Source: Haliotis asinina | Taxonomy: Eukaryota; Mollusca; Gastropoda; Lepetellida; Haliotidae | Direction of reading: 5' to 3' | NCBI RefSeq assembly: GCF_037392515.1 | Contig: NC_090282.1 | Location: 26,521,554 to 26,585,553 of the forward strand | DNA: 64,000 nt | Part shown: positions 33,401 through 43,960 of the stretch, in pieces | Position numbering within the stretch: the stretch's first letter is position 1 | Layout: every line of letters begins with the position of its first letter | Translations under genes and position numbers: made by a program | The notes under the pieces: model-generated | What the model was told of the DNA's origin: nothing | What the model saw: only the letters and a program-made list of their open reading frames with translations | Databases searched by the model: none

Positions 33401-36400
33401 GTTGAATTTTTAACTGAGCTGCATTTTTTACATAAATGGAAATCGGAAGAAATCTGTCCACCAAACTCAGATTGTCTACTAAGTTTGAGTGTGATACCGA
33501 TTTCCGTTCATTCTGGCAAATGCATGTTCCGTTTTCACAAATTTGAGCAAAAACTTGAAGTTTAATCGAAACTCATACTTAAAATTGTTTCGAGAAATCG
33601 GGCCCATGTCGTCAGCAAATGATAAATATAAATACGAAATACTTTAAGAACTTGTGTGAAACCAAGACTCTCCATCTTGCCGTTATGAGCGACATACACA
33701 ATGAAGTGAATGGAATCGTACAAATTGTCAATAGTAAATTATGATAACAAATATTTAGTATACTTATTTTTTAAAGAGATTCAATTTCTTGATTTATTCT
33801 TATAAAGTTTCCTATTAGATATGACTCAACAAAGTGGTGGGATTCAAAGGTGGATTCACCCTACTCTTTCATGCTTTTAAAAATGTGTCCGTTCTGTCGG
33901 CTCTAGTTGTGGGTATATTTCAATGCAATATTGAATATTGATTAGTCATTACAGACAAATATTTATAGATGTCATTTTGCGACTATGCAACGTGGGTGAA
34001 TCCTGTTTTACGTTGCATCTCGCAACTTGAAGGCAGTAACACCTCGTGGATACCAAAAAAATATTTTTTTCATATTGTGGGCAATCGGACACGTGACGAG
34101 CGAATGCTTTAATCACTAGCATATCCTACAATCCCTCTGCGTGTGCAGATACCACTGACAAGCGAATACTTTCTATGATACTAATCATAGAAACGGATAC
34201 GGATACATGAGACGGATGAGATATGATCCCGGATTTTCACGACAGCGTGTGCCACACCTCTGGTGTTTTACCTATAATAGGTAATTGTATTTTACACCTC
34301 TGGTGTTTTACCTATAACAGGTAATTGTATTTTTGTCAGCCACGAATACCAAAGTCGATAGTGTCACATGCATCATTTCAGTCTTGTCGTCCTATTGTTC
34401 AATGCGGCACTGAACCCCGTTCACTTTCTTACACACCTCTCTACTTAAAGAGTGAGTGATTTTCGTTTTAGGCCGCACTCAGCAGTATTCAGGGTGTATA
34501 CCAACGGTTTGTAAGTAATCGAGTCTGGACCAGACAATCCAGTTATCAACATAAAGAACATCGAGTTGGGAACCGATGACGTGTCAACCAAATCAGCGAG
34601 CCTGACCACTCGATCCTTTAGTCCCCTCTTTCGACAAGCACAGTCACCTTATATGGCATCATTGATTGCTGAAGACTTATTCTACCCCGGGTCTTCAATG
34701 GTCTCTACACGATAAACATGATATGTAACTTGTTATTCCTGGTGAAAAACATCTCTCAACCACATCTGTTTGGGGGCCTTTTTCAAAAGTATTTTATAAA
34801 CTTAGTTTTGGTGTAACTGTATGTTTCAGGTACTTGGCTGTGAAGACAAACACTCACTTTCAGATCTGGAACAAACCTGTCACCAGAGGAGTCATCATTT
34901 GCATCGTCATGACTGTCGCCTGTGAGTATTCACAAAGAACGAGTTAATGTGCACAGTGCAATTGTCGCCTTATATGCCCACGTTAACAACTTTCCATATT
35001 GGTTAATATTGTCTATTAACAGCATTTATCAGGGTGCGTTCGATTCTCCATATTGTAATAACGCCGCGCTAAATTGTAATAAAAATTGTGGCAAAATCCG
35101 ATTTCAAGGAATCTTGTCTGTCTGGTTTTTGGCGTTTGGCTGTTGTATCATGTATGCGACAGACGAGTTTTATTCAGTTGTTGAAGCCCGGAGATCAGAG
35201 CCCAGAGTCCCAAAGTATAAATGATGTTGCTTAATGACAACTATTGCCACATGACATATCCATGGGTTTACACCTGATTTTAAGAATGGACATCAGATGT
35301 TTTATGAAAATGGCACCAGAAGTAAGTAAAATATACATCGTTTGTGGGGTATCATTAGAACATTTAAATATCTCTTTCGACAGGCAAAAAATGCTCCACA
35401 GACTAATAATATGTGAAACTCGTCTTCAGTTTTATCAGAAGAACAATAAAAACATTATAAATCTCCCAGTGTATTCTCTTTTCTTCAACGTTGTATTTTA
35501 ATGCATGTAGAGGATCTAAATTTACAACATCATAACATGACTTATTATTAAGAACACAGATGTATTTTTGGTGTGGGTGTGAACATCGATTTAAATCGTG
35601 AATAATGACTAAGAAAACTGGATGAATATACTCTTTCGATCCAATTCTGAATATAAATATCTGATAGATATGTGCATGTCACCAACGTCTTGGTTTAACC
35701 AAACATAAGAAAAAACGCCTGAAAATAACATATTTCTCACATCTTAAGTCCATGATAGTTTGATGGGATAAGGATAAGCGGGCATTTGTCCAAGCTTAAT
35801 CTAATAACCAATAACTCTGATATATATGATAGGAGGAAGCTGTTTCGCCAACCACGACTTTATTGGAAGCAAATTTACCAACTGTAACTGTACCAACCGA
35901 TGATTTCGAAATAGTTTGCTCCCCATATTTCTAATCCTACTGCCAAACTCTGGCTCCATATGTAAGCAAGCGGAGTGAAATAATGGTTTGAAAATGGAAA
36001 ATAATTACTTCTCAGCTTGTACTGGGAGGGTCTTTAATGACATGGACCAATTTCATCAATTGCACAATACAAGATCCGAATATTTCAATATGTAGCAACA
36101 TTCATACTATTTGCCGCGGAATGACCATTTTTCAGAATTTGCCACAATACACCCCAGAGTTCGAAATAATCGCCGGCACGGAGACCCAGCCCCAGTTATT
36201 ATATCGGGCCTGCAGACATGTGTAACATGTAAATGTGGCCTTCTGTAAATTATCTGTCTTTTTCTCACAACTATAATGTTGTCCTTGTTTTTTACCATTT
36301 ATTCACGTTCGGGGATCATCCATGGCACATCGTGTTACGATAACTTACTCTCACTTCATGGTGTTTCAGAGTTTTGAGCATAGCAGCATACACTGTACAG

Positions 36401-39066
36401 TATACAGCGTAGTCTATTTTGTCTTCATTGATTTGAATTTTAAAAAATGGGCCATGTCGGTTCCATTCAGGGTCTGCAGATTTAAACTCGTCATGGCCAA
36501 ATGGCAAAACTCGCGTATCAGTCACAACAGCGCCCGAGAATGGTCGCCGAGCGTACAAAACAGCAACCATAGCATCCCGAACGGCATAAATATCGTCAAA
36601 TATGGCGGAGAGCGGTGGAGACACATGACAATAATGTTTTTCGTCTCCACGAGTCTTATCTCAAAAATGTGATACAACATATCATGCATATAAGACAAAA
36701 GAAAAGTCTTCACAAATGTCAGTTATGACAAAATCTTACATCGGGGAGCATTTTTATTGGCCACATTGTTGATCAAACCAGGGGATAGGATGAAGTGAAT
36801 CTGATAGATCCAGCTTTAAGACCAGATATTTGATTTAGGGACGTAAGTCTAGAAACCGCAGCGTTTATATCAATATGAAGTTACTTAAATAACTAAAATT
36901 ATCTAGAATTATACCATGCATTATGTTATCTACTTGGTAAGTATGGAAACTCACGATCTGCTCCTCCCGCAGTTGAAAAGCAACGAACTTGAACATGTGT
37001 ACTACAATAGCATTACTACCGCTGGATGCGGATGCAGTTGCGTCACTTTACGCACAAATTATCGTGAGGTGATACACTATGATGCATTGACATCATGTGA
37101 AGCTTTTCACGTAATCTGTGCCAATTCAAGTTTAGCAAGCTTGTCGCGCTCGGGTTCTACATGGTGTACTATTCCCATATTTAATGCCAAATGTCTGAAA
37201 TTAACCTGCTCACCCTTCTCTCTAATAGGTGTGATAACTCCGTGGACCTCCCACTTCACCTCAGATCCTATGTGTGGTGCCATTAAATCAGTCATGGCAA
37301 GTAATGCCTTCACCTACGTGACATCCATGACACTGGTTGCAGGAATGTGTGGAGTAACCTGTAGCCTTACCAGGTGGATTCTCAAGACGGGAACGAGAGT
37401 GGCTGCTGTGGAAACACGCCCTCAACAGAATACCGACAATAACAAGAAGAAGCAAATGAGTTCGGCTATAGCAGTACGGTGGGTAATCCTTGTGGAAGGT
37501 CTGTCCTTTGCATGTCTTTCCTCCATCTCATTTATTGGCCTGATTCATGACAAGAAATGTGCTTCTAGTGTGTCCAGCCAATGGTGGTATCGCTTGTTGC
37601 AAGCCAGTCCGAAGGGTTTCAAACCATTCCTGCTTATGTTTGTAAGTAGATTTTTCAGGCAATCTCTCTTTACCAGCGAAACGAACCAAAACGCAGGATA
37701 CAACACAGACCGACGAGAATCCATTTTCGGTAGTTATGAAGAAAGTTCTGTTCAAGTGCAATCCTCCCCTGGTCGTTTAAATGGTACATGTGGACAAGAA
37801 ATGTTTCCAGTTGCAAATTCGATTATCAGTCACGAAAGCTGTAATCAAAGTCAACTCAAAGCGGTAGCTGCCATTCAAGGAAGACCCTATCCATTCAGAA
37901 GTGCAGAACCAGTTGCATCTAGGCCTGTGGCAACACACAGTTCAGTTTCTCCAATTCTGAACATAGCTGATAGGAATCCTACACATATCGACACAACATA
38001 CAAACCTACCTTCAGTTTGTACGAACACCTACTACCTAAACAGGGCCCAATACAAGCACTAGTAGATGGCCCTGCACGGCTAAATGAGCACATAACAGTG
38101 AGATTCACCTGTGATTTTCAATTCAGTTCTGCTAACTCTTGTCCTGATCTAAATTCATCTGTGTCTAATGAAGATGGCCAATCGCTTACTGTTAGAGAAA
38201 GAGCTCAAACGTTTTCAGTTTCCTCATTCCCTAAGCCAGTTTCAGAACATCAACCTCATACCGAGCACCAGCTTCACCCAAATAATTGGAGCGAATCCAG
38301 TCTTAATATTGAAGCGGGGAAGCTTGAAAGGGATATGAATGAATCAACTGACTGCATTGCAAAAACTAGCAATGTCCAGCGGTTGACCTCTCCACAACGC
38401 TGGGATTCAATGTGCAATCTAGCTGGAAAGACCTACAGCTTACCATTAGTACCTTTAACTGGCAGCAAGGTAAATAATCCTACAAGCTGTGGGTGTAACT
38501 CCGATGTAGACAGCTGTCGCCAAAGTCCAGTAAACCAGAGCATCTCGGGTATTCTCTTGACTGATGACAAGAATGAATCCACACAGGTTTGCCAAGTTGT
38601 TCAGCTTTCGCCCATTTCTCAGTCTGTGGAATACAGTGAAAATACACCAGGAATCATTACTGGCAACGAAGTACCAACGGTCGTAACTCCATGGTACAGT
38701 GACAACTTTGAGGCAAGAACAGGTACCCAGGAGACAGCTGTGAGCTTGTCCAGTAGTAATAGCTGCGATTCCGTATTTGACATGGAAAAGAAAAATAAGT
38801 ACAGAGAGAGATTTCGCAGAACTGTTTCTTGCAAATACTTGCCGGGACAGGGTGCTTTTGATAGGACGCCAGCACAGCCGAGACAGCGCCATCCCTCTGC
38901 ACCTACAACATATGGTGAAGAGTCGCCAGATTTCGCTTTGTCCCGGCGACCAACACTTAAATTCCCGGATGGATCACAATGTCCTCCAAAGTTAAAACTG
39001 GCATTTTGCGAACCTCCCCATCGACAATCGAGTCTAAAAAAAAGAGGAAAGAGAATCAGTGTCTAA
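30336..39066 (+). CDS. Divergent rhodopsin-type GPCR, four exons (30336-30459, 32486-32657, 34830-34921, 37229-39066)
   Basis: Joining four exons gives about 741 residues. All three introns are GT-AG and the phases agree (1, 2, 1). TM1 lies at about residues 3-33; the usual GNG motif reads GHG. TM2 contains VAD at 49-51, with the conserved Asp at 51. TM3 ends in Asp98-Arg99-Tyr100, the arginine codon being split by intron 2. TM4 covers about 115-135, TM5 156-180 and TM6 208-235, without a CWxP motif. A weak TM7 near 249-270 carries KPFLLMFVSRFFRQ in place of NPxxY. A Ser-rich tail of about 470 residues follows. Class A is a safe call; the ligand is unknown. The ATG at 30336 has a stop 39 bp upstream in frame, so either it starts here or an acceptor at 30299 joins an earlier exon. 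The 36916-37228 part of the open frame is treated as intron. Confidence 0.8.
30514..31598 (-). mobile_element. Degenerate mariner element in GPCR intron 1
   Basis: Ends are CGAGGGG-type inverted repeats flanked by TA on both sides (TA at 30512-30513 and 31599-31600). On the minus strand, broken frames give the mariner order. N-terminal pieces (HLKGYTARQNQGEMKSVYGE) lie near 31430-31340. The DDSWV block and SPPPKKARAHTSAGKVMM lie at about 31115-30990. LHPPYSPELSPSDFSLFPEV, with the third catalytic Asp (mariner DD34D type), lies at 30800-30740. A C-terminal helix ends near 30590. Frameshifts and stops make it inactive. Confidence 0.85.
31601..32485. other. GPCR intron 1, remainder; no separate gene seen
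   Basis: AT-rich sequence between the mariner and exon 2. A short frame at 31907-32092 has no recognised domain. Confidence 0.35.
32486..32657 (+). CDS. GPCR exon 2 (TM2-TM3)
   Basis: A TTGCAG acceptor precedes it and a GTGTGT donor follows. It encodes LFAVMTVADMILLALETG (TM2 with the conserved Asp) and AVMDYISSVAFIATAGLSID (TM3 up to the Asp of D-R-Y). A cysteine expected at the top of TM3 is not seen. Confidence 0.8.
33333..33604. mobile_element. 272-bp MITE candidate with CCCGATTTCTCGAAAC ends
   Basis: The left end CCCCGATTTCTCGAAACAA is mirrored by GTTTCGAGAAATCGGGCC at 33587-33604. Internal TAAGTTT and AAACTTAG motifs also recur in both orientations. Non-coding, and located in GPCR intron 2. 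Confidence 0.7.
34254..34333 (+). repeat. Two tandem copies of a 39-bp unit
   Basis: ACACCTCTGGTGTTTTACCT followed by ATAATAGGTAATTGTATTT occurs twice in succession with one difference. The TACCTATAATAGGTA core is itself palindromic. Confidence 0.75.
34451..34704 (+). mobile_element. SINE-like repeat, diverged copy
   Basis: Matches the repeat at 27477-27740 from AGTGAGTGATTTTCGTTTTA to CTACCCCGGGTCTTCAATGG with many substitutions and small deletions, so it is an old insertion. It lies in GPCR intron 2. Confidence 0.8.
34830..34921 (+). CDS. GPCR exon 3 (end of TM3 to TM4)
   Basis: A TGTTTCAG acceptor is followed by the last base of the arginine codon, then YLAVKTNTHFQIWNKPVTRG and the hydrophobic VIICIVMTVAC of TM4. 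It ends at a GTGAGT donor. The match of RYLAVK to the D-R-Y region fixes both frame and family. Confidence 0.8.
36347..36657 (-). CDS. Unrecognised antisense exon-like ORF in GPCR intron 3
   Basis: On the minus strand the frame from about 36657 to 36347 reads like a globular protein (PPLSAIFDDIYAVRDAMVAV, then FSGAVVTDTRVLPFGHDEF, then DYAVYCTVYAAMLKTLKHHE). It meets an AGTAAGT donor after KHHEVR. The composition is much more protein-like than neighbouring frames. I do not recognise the family. It may be an exon of an antisense gene or a retained fragment of a mobile element. The extent is approximate. Confidence 0.4.
37229..39066 (+). CDS. GPCR exon 4 (TM4 end to C-terminal tail)
   Basis: A TCTAATAG acceptor completes the cysteine codon split by intron 3. 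The exon encodes VITPWTSHF, an extracellular loop with Cys145, TM5, a lysine-rich third intracellular loop (NNKKKQ), TM6, TM7 and a 470-residue tail rich in Ser, Gln, Pro and Thr. The first stop is at 39064-39066, just after an A8 run at about 39038-39045. The next forward frame is open from before this stop to 39250. Confidence 0.8.
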
Positions 39067-39250
39067 ACAATCGTCAGCTCCTTTTACTGACATGCGCCTT
39101 CATCCTGACATGACCGACTCTCCGAGAAAGTGTATTGATATATGTAGCTCCTTCTCCTCGACACAGACCTCTCCAACGCGAAAGCTCAGTGTGTCAGTGT
39201 ATGACCGAGACAGTCATGTGTACCTTGGTCCCTATGTAGCCAGACCTTAG
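39046..39250 (+). other. Possible +1-frame continuation of the GPCR tail
   Basis: Immediately after the A8 run, the next frame reads EERESVSKQSS, then PFTDMRLHPDMTDSPRK and ends in YLGPYVARP before a stop. Its composition resembles the preceding tail. This suggests either a one-base homopolymer error in the assembly, a real frameshift allele, or slippage at the run. Confidence 0.5.
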
Positions 39251-39818
39251 TGACCCTTTTTCGTGTACTGAAATTGCTACAGTTTTCAGCTCGTTACCTG
39301 TATGTCAAGCAACGTTCTAGCTGTTCTTTGTTGGATAACGTTACCATTCCCTTTTCAAGTACATACCATGATGGCAGTTTTTAGTGTTACGGGTCCCTGC
39401 GCTTTTCTCCTCATAGCACCCTACGAATCTTGCTCACAAAATACAACACTCAAAGCCGGAGTATAGATCTGAATGGTTGCGAGAATCAGTGGTCCATGGT
39501 TTAAGTGAGAGGGACCACACGTTGAATGAGAACAACATTTATCAACGGGCGTCACAACTCGGTCGAAAAAAGTAAAACGATTAGTGATTACTCACCAGGA
39601 CAACGTTGCAGAAGTCAAAAACTTCCACAGATTTAAAAAGTGATCCACACCTTGAAATCTAAGATTACGGAGTGAGCTGGCTACATATGTAGGTATTCGT
39701 GGCAACGACGCACTTCAAAGCCTTTATGAAGCTTTTGTGCAGTCAAGTAAAGAACTTTGAAAAGCGATTGAAAATCTAAACATTCGTTGGAATTCATTCA
39801 AGTACATCAGAAATTGAA

Positions 39819-39824
39819 AATAAA
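39819..39824 (+). terminator. Candidate polyadenylation signal (AATAAA) after the GPCR gene
   Basis: A canonical hexamer lies about 570 bp past the end of the extended reading frame. AATAAA is frequent in AT-rich DNA, so this is only a candidate. Confidence 0.3.
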
Positions 39825-40489
39825 GTAATAGGAATGTGAGCCGGCTACACGATCCCAACTGCCCAGTGATGATGCTCCAAAACAGGGAGTGAGAAGTTCT
39901 CATGATTTTGAAACGTTCTATTTGTCAAAAAATTTTTGTCACCTTTGTTGTGAACCGTTGACGTGCCTGTGTATATACCCGCCCAAAAAGATATACAAAC
40001 CTTTCACTTATTCAAAAACATCAGTGTAGGGAGTGATACAATGGTGATTTCTTATGCATGTCCTATGGCCCCTAGCAAGGTGATCTACTTTCAGTTGCCG
40101 GCGATCTATCGCCCTATGTTTTGAAATGGTTTAACATTTTCCTGAAACTAGTTTTAATGAATTTGTGATGATCTAGTCGTCGTACTGTCCGTCTCTGACA
40201 GATCTTTAAAATGTAGAAATAGATTAATTTTATTCTAACTCTATAACTTTTTGTGGTCATGATATGGCTAAAATATTGCCGATGTGGCGTAATATTTGAC
40301 TCACTAATGCATGACACGCCACATACTGCACGCATACTGCTCTTTGCATCAGAATTATTTATGCATGGAAACACGACTTAGTGAAAAGTGTATTTTGTGG
40401 TTATTTTGGTTGGAGCAGATCACTGAAACTATACATGCTAGATTCACAAAAAAGGTTAATCATAACAGATAGTGACATTCTTCACCAAA

Positions 40490-40999
40490 GTCGAGGTTTG
40501 CTTTCGGGTGGTAGTTTCTCATGGTGGACAAGAGACAGGGACGACAGTCGACGGTAGAGATGAAGATAGCAGCAACCACCGAATGTTTGCTTAATACATT
40601 ACACAGACAAAGTGAATAGAGTGCACTTTGCACTTATCTTGAAACAAATAGGTCGTTTGAAAAAAATTAAGTTTCAAAGAAACTTGTTGAAATGATTTAG
40701 TCCATGACAACATAGTTTTACATCCAATATTGTCACAAGTTTTAGAAAGTGCTTTTGAGAACAAAAGCTCCACGACGTTGTCATAGACTAAATCGTTTCA
40801 ATAAGTTTCTTTAAAACTTAATTTTTTTTCAAACGACCTATTTGTTTCAAGATAAGTGCAAAGTGCACTCTATTCACTTTGTCTGTGTAATGTATTAAGC
40901 AAACATTCGGTGGCTGCTGCTATCTTCATCTCTACCGTCGACTGTCGTCCCTGTCTCTTGTCCACCATGAGAAACTACCACCCGAAAGCAAACCTCGAC
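40490..40999. mobile_element. 510-bp near-perfect hairpin (222-bp arms, 66-bp loop)
   Basis: The arm 40490-40711 is the reverse complement of 40778-40999 with only a handful of differences (about five substitutions and a one-base A-run change by eye). The outer ends read GTCGAGGTTTGC and GCAAACCTCGAC. Such similarity implies recent origin, either a foldback/MITE insertion or a recent inverted duplication. If transcribed it would form a long double-stranded RNA. No coding content. Confidence 0.9.
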
Positions 41000-41900
41000 G
41001 GACGCTCTTGGACACAAAGAAAACACTGACTTCTCCCTGAAGATAAAATTGAAACATGTAGGAGAAAATCCATGTCGTGTAATTATTTCAGATATTAGCG
41101 CTTCACGTCAAGTGTTGTAAATGTTGTTCCGTTATAAATAGCAATAAAATAGTTGGTGTTTCGTCTGATCTTTGTTTTATCATAACTAGTTCATCGAGGA
41201 TACCTATACCAGGATACAGATCTCATCAAAGGCGTTCTTCGGGGAAGTCGGGGAAGAGATCTGAGGTACCTGTCGGCCGTATAAATGCAAAATATGGGCC
41301 ACAAGTTGTTGCAACGTTAACGTTACATGTTACATGGGGCAGATGATGTTACAAGTGGCAGATAAGAATCTCGAACAATGTCGTCCTGATGAAAGGCGTC
41401 ATTTTTTGCAACGAACCCGTATTCTCGCATGTCATGGTGCCACTATCCCTTACCATTACACATCCAATCCCAATTTGACAAGCTCCCATTAGTCACTATG
41501 AACCTTTGGTAAACTGGGTCAGGTGTATAAATTCTGGAGATGCACCAACCGCACGGACGTCATAGGCGGAGGACAGGACCGTGGTCATGCGTGCGGGTTG
41601 CTTTACTGAAGAGACCCTATAGAAAAGGATGACAGAGTGTTTCGATGATTGGATTACACTTTCTTATCAAACTACAGATACTAGTAGGTGATGTCCAACC
41701 CGGGACTCGAACATACACTTACAGAGTCATGCCTAAGTGCCGGCACACAAACCGATCAAGTCCACTCACTCAGCTAAAGTAGCGTCCACAAAAATGAAGT
41801 ATAAGGAAAATATTATGGATGACAACTTCTTATATATTGTATGTCACAACGTTTCTGGGCTATTCCTTTTCCCTTCGCCTACCAAGACACCAAGCATACC
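41000..41900. other. No gene recognised
   Basis: Intergenic sequence between the hairpin and the Penelope-like fragment, with no supported exon or repeat. Confidence 0.3.
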
Positions 41901-41904
41901 CTTC

Positions 41905-42160
41905 TGATGCATTTGCAAACTGCACTGTGATTGTGGCTCCACATACATAGGTGAAACATCCCGCCCATTAGACACACAACTGAAGGAGTACAACACATCT
42001 GTACAAAAATCAGCTCTCTCGGAGCACATCATCAAAAACCCTCCTCACGCCATTCACTGCCAACAATCAACCGTACCAACCGCAGTCGGTATATCTGTAT
42101 TTGGATGCTGTGAAAGAAACGAGAAGTTTGGACACGTTGAGTTTTATGAATGTGCCCTTT
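41905..42160 (+). mobile_element. Penelope-like element fragment (GIY-YIG region)
   Basis: The + strand frame reads CDCGSTYIGETSRPLDT, then KSALSEHIIKNPPHAIHCQ. This aligns by eye with the Penelope fragment at 19099 (CDCGEAYVGETSRPI...). Only about 80 codons are visible; the rest is missing on both sides. Confidence 0.65.
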
Positions 42161-43640
42161 TAAAAATAATTGTCTGTACCTCCATGTCTAGGTGTCATTC
42201 GGCCAGTAATGGTCCGGTGTGTTTGATAATGACTTAGCATGTATTTTTATTTATTTACACACATGACACCAAAATTAACTATTATCATTATTAAGCACCT
42301 ATGTCCATGACTGGCGCAAACGCAAACTATTTAACTCTTTAACGATAAGACAATTATAACAGTACAACCGCAGCTGAACAGGAACTACTTCCCCAGTGCC
42401 TTGCTTGTATAAACTCTTTCCTTCTGTAAACAATATATACATATTATCTATGCATTTCATTCGTTCTTCTAATACTGCTTATTCAATTTATTGCACATAC
42501 ATTCAACACTGCTGGGTTCTTGTGTTATATATACCCTTCAAAAACAGTAGGGGAACTTCATTGGTGCATGGCATGTAATTTGCATGTATACGATTTTCAC
42601 ATTTAAACAAGTGACTAGAAACAAACACTAACAAATATGTGATGAAAGTTGAGTGTCAAAATTAATGTTTTAAGCGATTTCTCGACTCTCTTGAAGAACG
42701 TCAAAATCAAGAATTGGACCCCATTCACGGGCATGGGGCTACTGCGTTGTGCACGTACATATCATGCGTTGTGGATAGGGGTGGTAATAGAGGGAAATGG
42801 TGGTGCGTTCATTAGATGTCTGTTTACAAACGTTTACTCTTCCTATCCAAACTGAAAGGTCAGGTTCCCCTACTTTTTTGAAGAGCATAAATATAGGCAA
42901 GGTATAGCCCAGAAAAGTTGTGACATACAATATACATATAGCACAGGTCTAACATACCACCCCCCTGCTCCTCAGTGACTATCCACGTGTACAATGAATA
43001 ACAGCCTCACATAACTTATGTCACGGACATAAACAAAAAATAGTCAAAGAGTCAAAATAGGGTTCATGTCCACAAAGGTTGATGCCATTGCATTACAAGC
43101 TGTCATCTGATCGTGGTTCCAGCTGGGCATATTATTTATACCAAAGTCATGTAACAATAGGATTAATTCAGCATGGTAATCAGGTGGAATTAGCCGCATT
43201 TGAATACCAGATGAACTGCCAAACACAGGTGGACGCGGGATGGAGTAGGAGGGTTGAGATAACAGAATCATACATTGTTTAAGACTTTATATTGGCAATG
43301 TTCCGGTGCTGTCCTCTCTCGGGCCCTGTTTTTTTACAAAGTGCATATTTTCGCGGTCGAATGATTATAATGTGTGTCAAAGATCAGATCAAACCCAGCA
43401 ATCCAGATGACAACACAATGAGCGAAGATCAGCTTAAGTGGGATTCCACGAGTATTGGTTTTGGAATATGAATACAATCAGTGATTTCTTCACGAACAAC
43501 CCCACCTGAATTAATTAGATTGTTATGCAGATTTATCTAGTGAAGAAACGTAATAATATAATAGCTCCTCGTCTAATTTTCATGTTTTGAAACACAACAT
43601 GTCTATTCCTAATGAATGCATTTCGCATTTTGTGACACCG
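42161..43640. other. No gene recognised
   Basis: Only short frames, none with a domain or matched splice signals. A run resembling part of the SINE-like repeat (CAATCCAGATGACAAC near 43400) is too short to call. Confidence 0.3.
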
Positions 43641-43644
43641 ATAT

Positions 43645-43960
43645 GCCAGATTGAGATGAACGAGAACTGTGCCACACTGGCAGCAGCGAAACTGGCGAAG
43701 AGTAAACTTTGGTGACGAAAGCAAGTTCCAGCTCTTCAAGATCTGTCTCCAACTGTGTACCTCTGGGAATAACTGGGCCGACGTATACGGAAAGGCGATA
43801 ATCAGCCACTGACGACTCAGGTCGACACCGGGTTCGGGTCTGCATCAGTGCTAGAGGTTGAACAATATGTGCTGCCCAGAAAGTTATCAAAGCACCTAGT
43901 CGATCCTGCATTGGTGATCGAATACTCGATAATGCACCCCAGTGTCATTCATGTGATCCT
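43645..43960 (+). pseudogene. Tc1-like transposase fragment
   Basis: In one + frame TRTVPHWQQRNWRRVNFGDE and then SKFQLFK correspond to the Tc1 region around the first catalytic Asp (usually WRRVLFSDESRFQL). Beyond it the sequence drops into stops. Only this block is convincing. Confidence 0.6.

Noticed and set aside
34254..34333. Two-unit repeat as a CRISPR-like array
   Set aside because: Only two units, no spacers, eukaryotic context.
36916..37228. Upstream part of the 716-codon open frame as GPCR N terminus
   Set aside because: A TCTAATAG acceptor at 37228 joins in phase to exon 3 with a coherent TM3-TM4-TM5 order, so the frame before it is intronic.
38455..38892. 145-codon minus-strand frame inside GPCR exon 4
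   Set aside because: Shadow of the coding strand; no independent signals.
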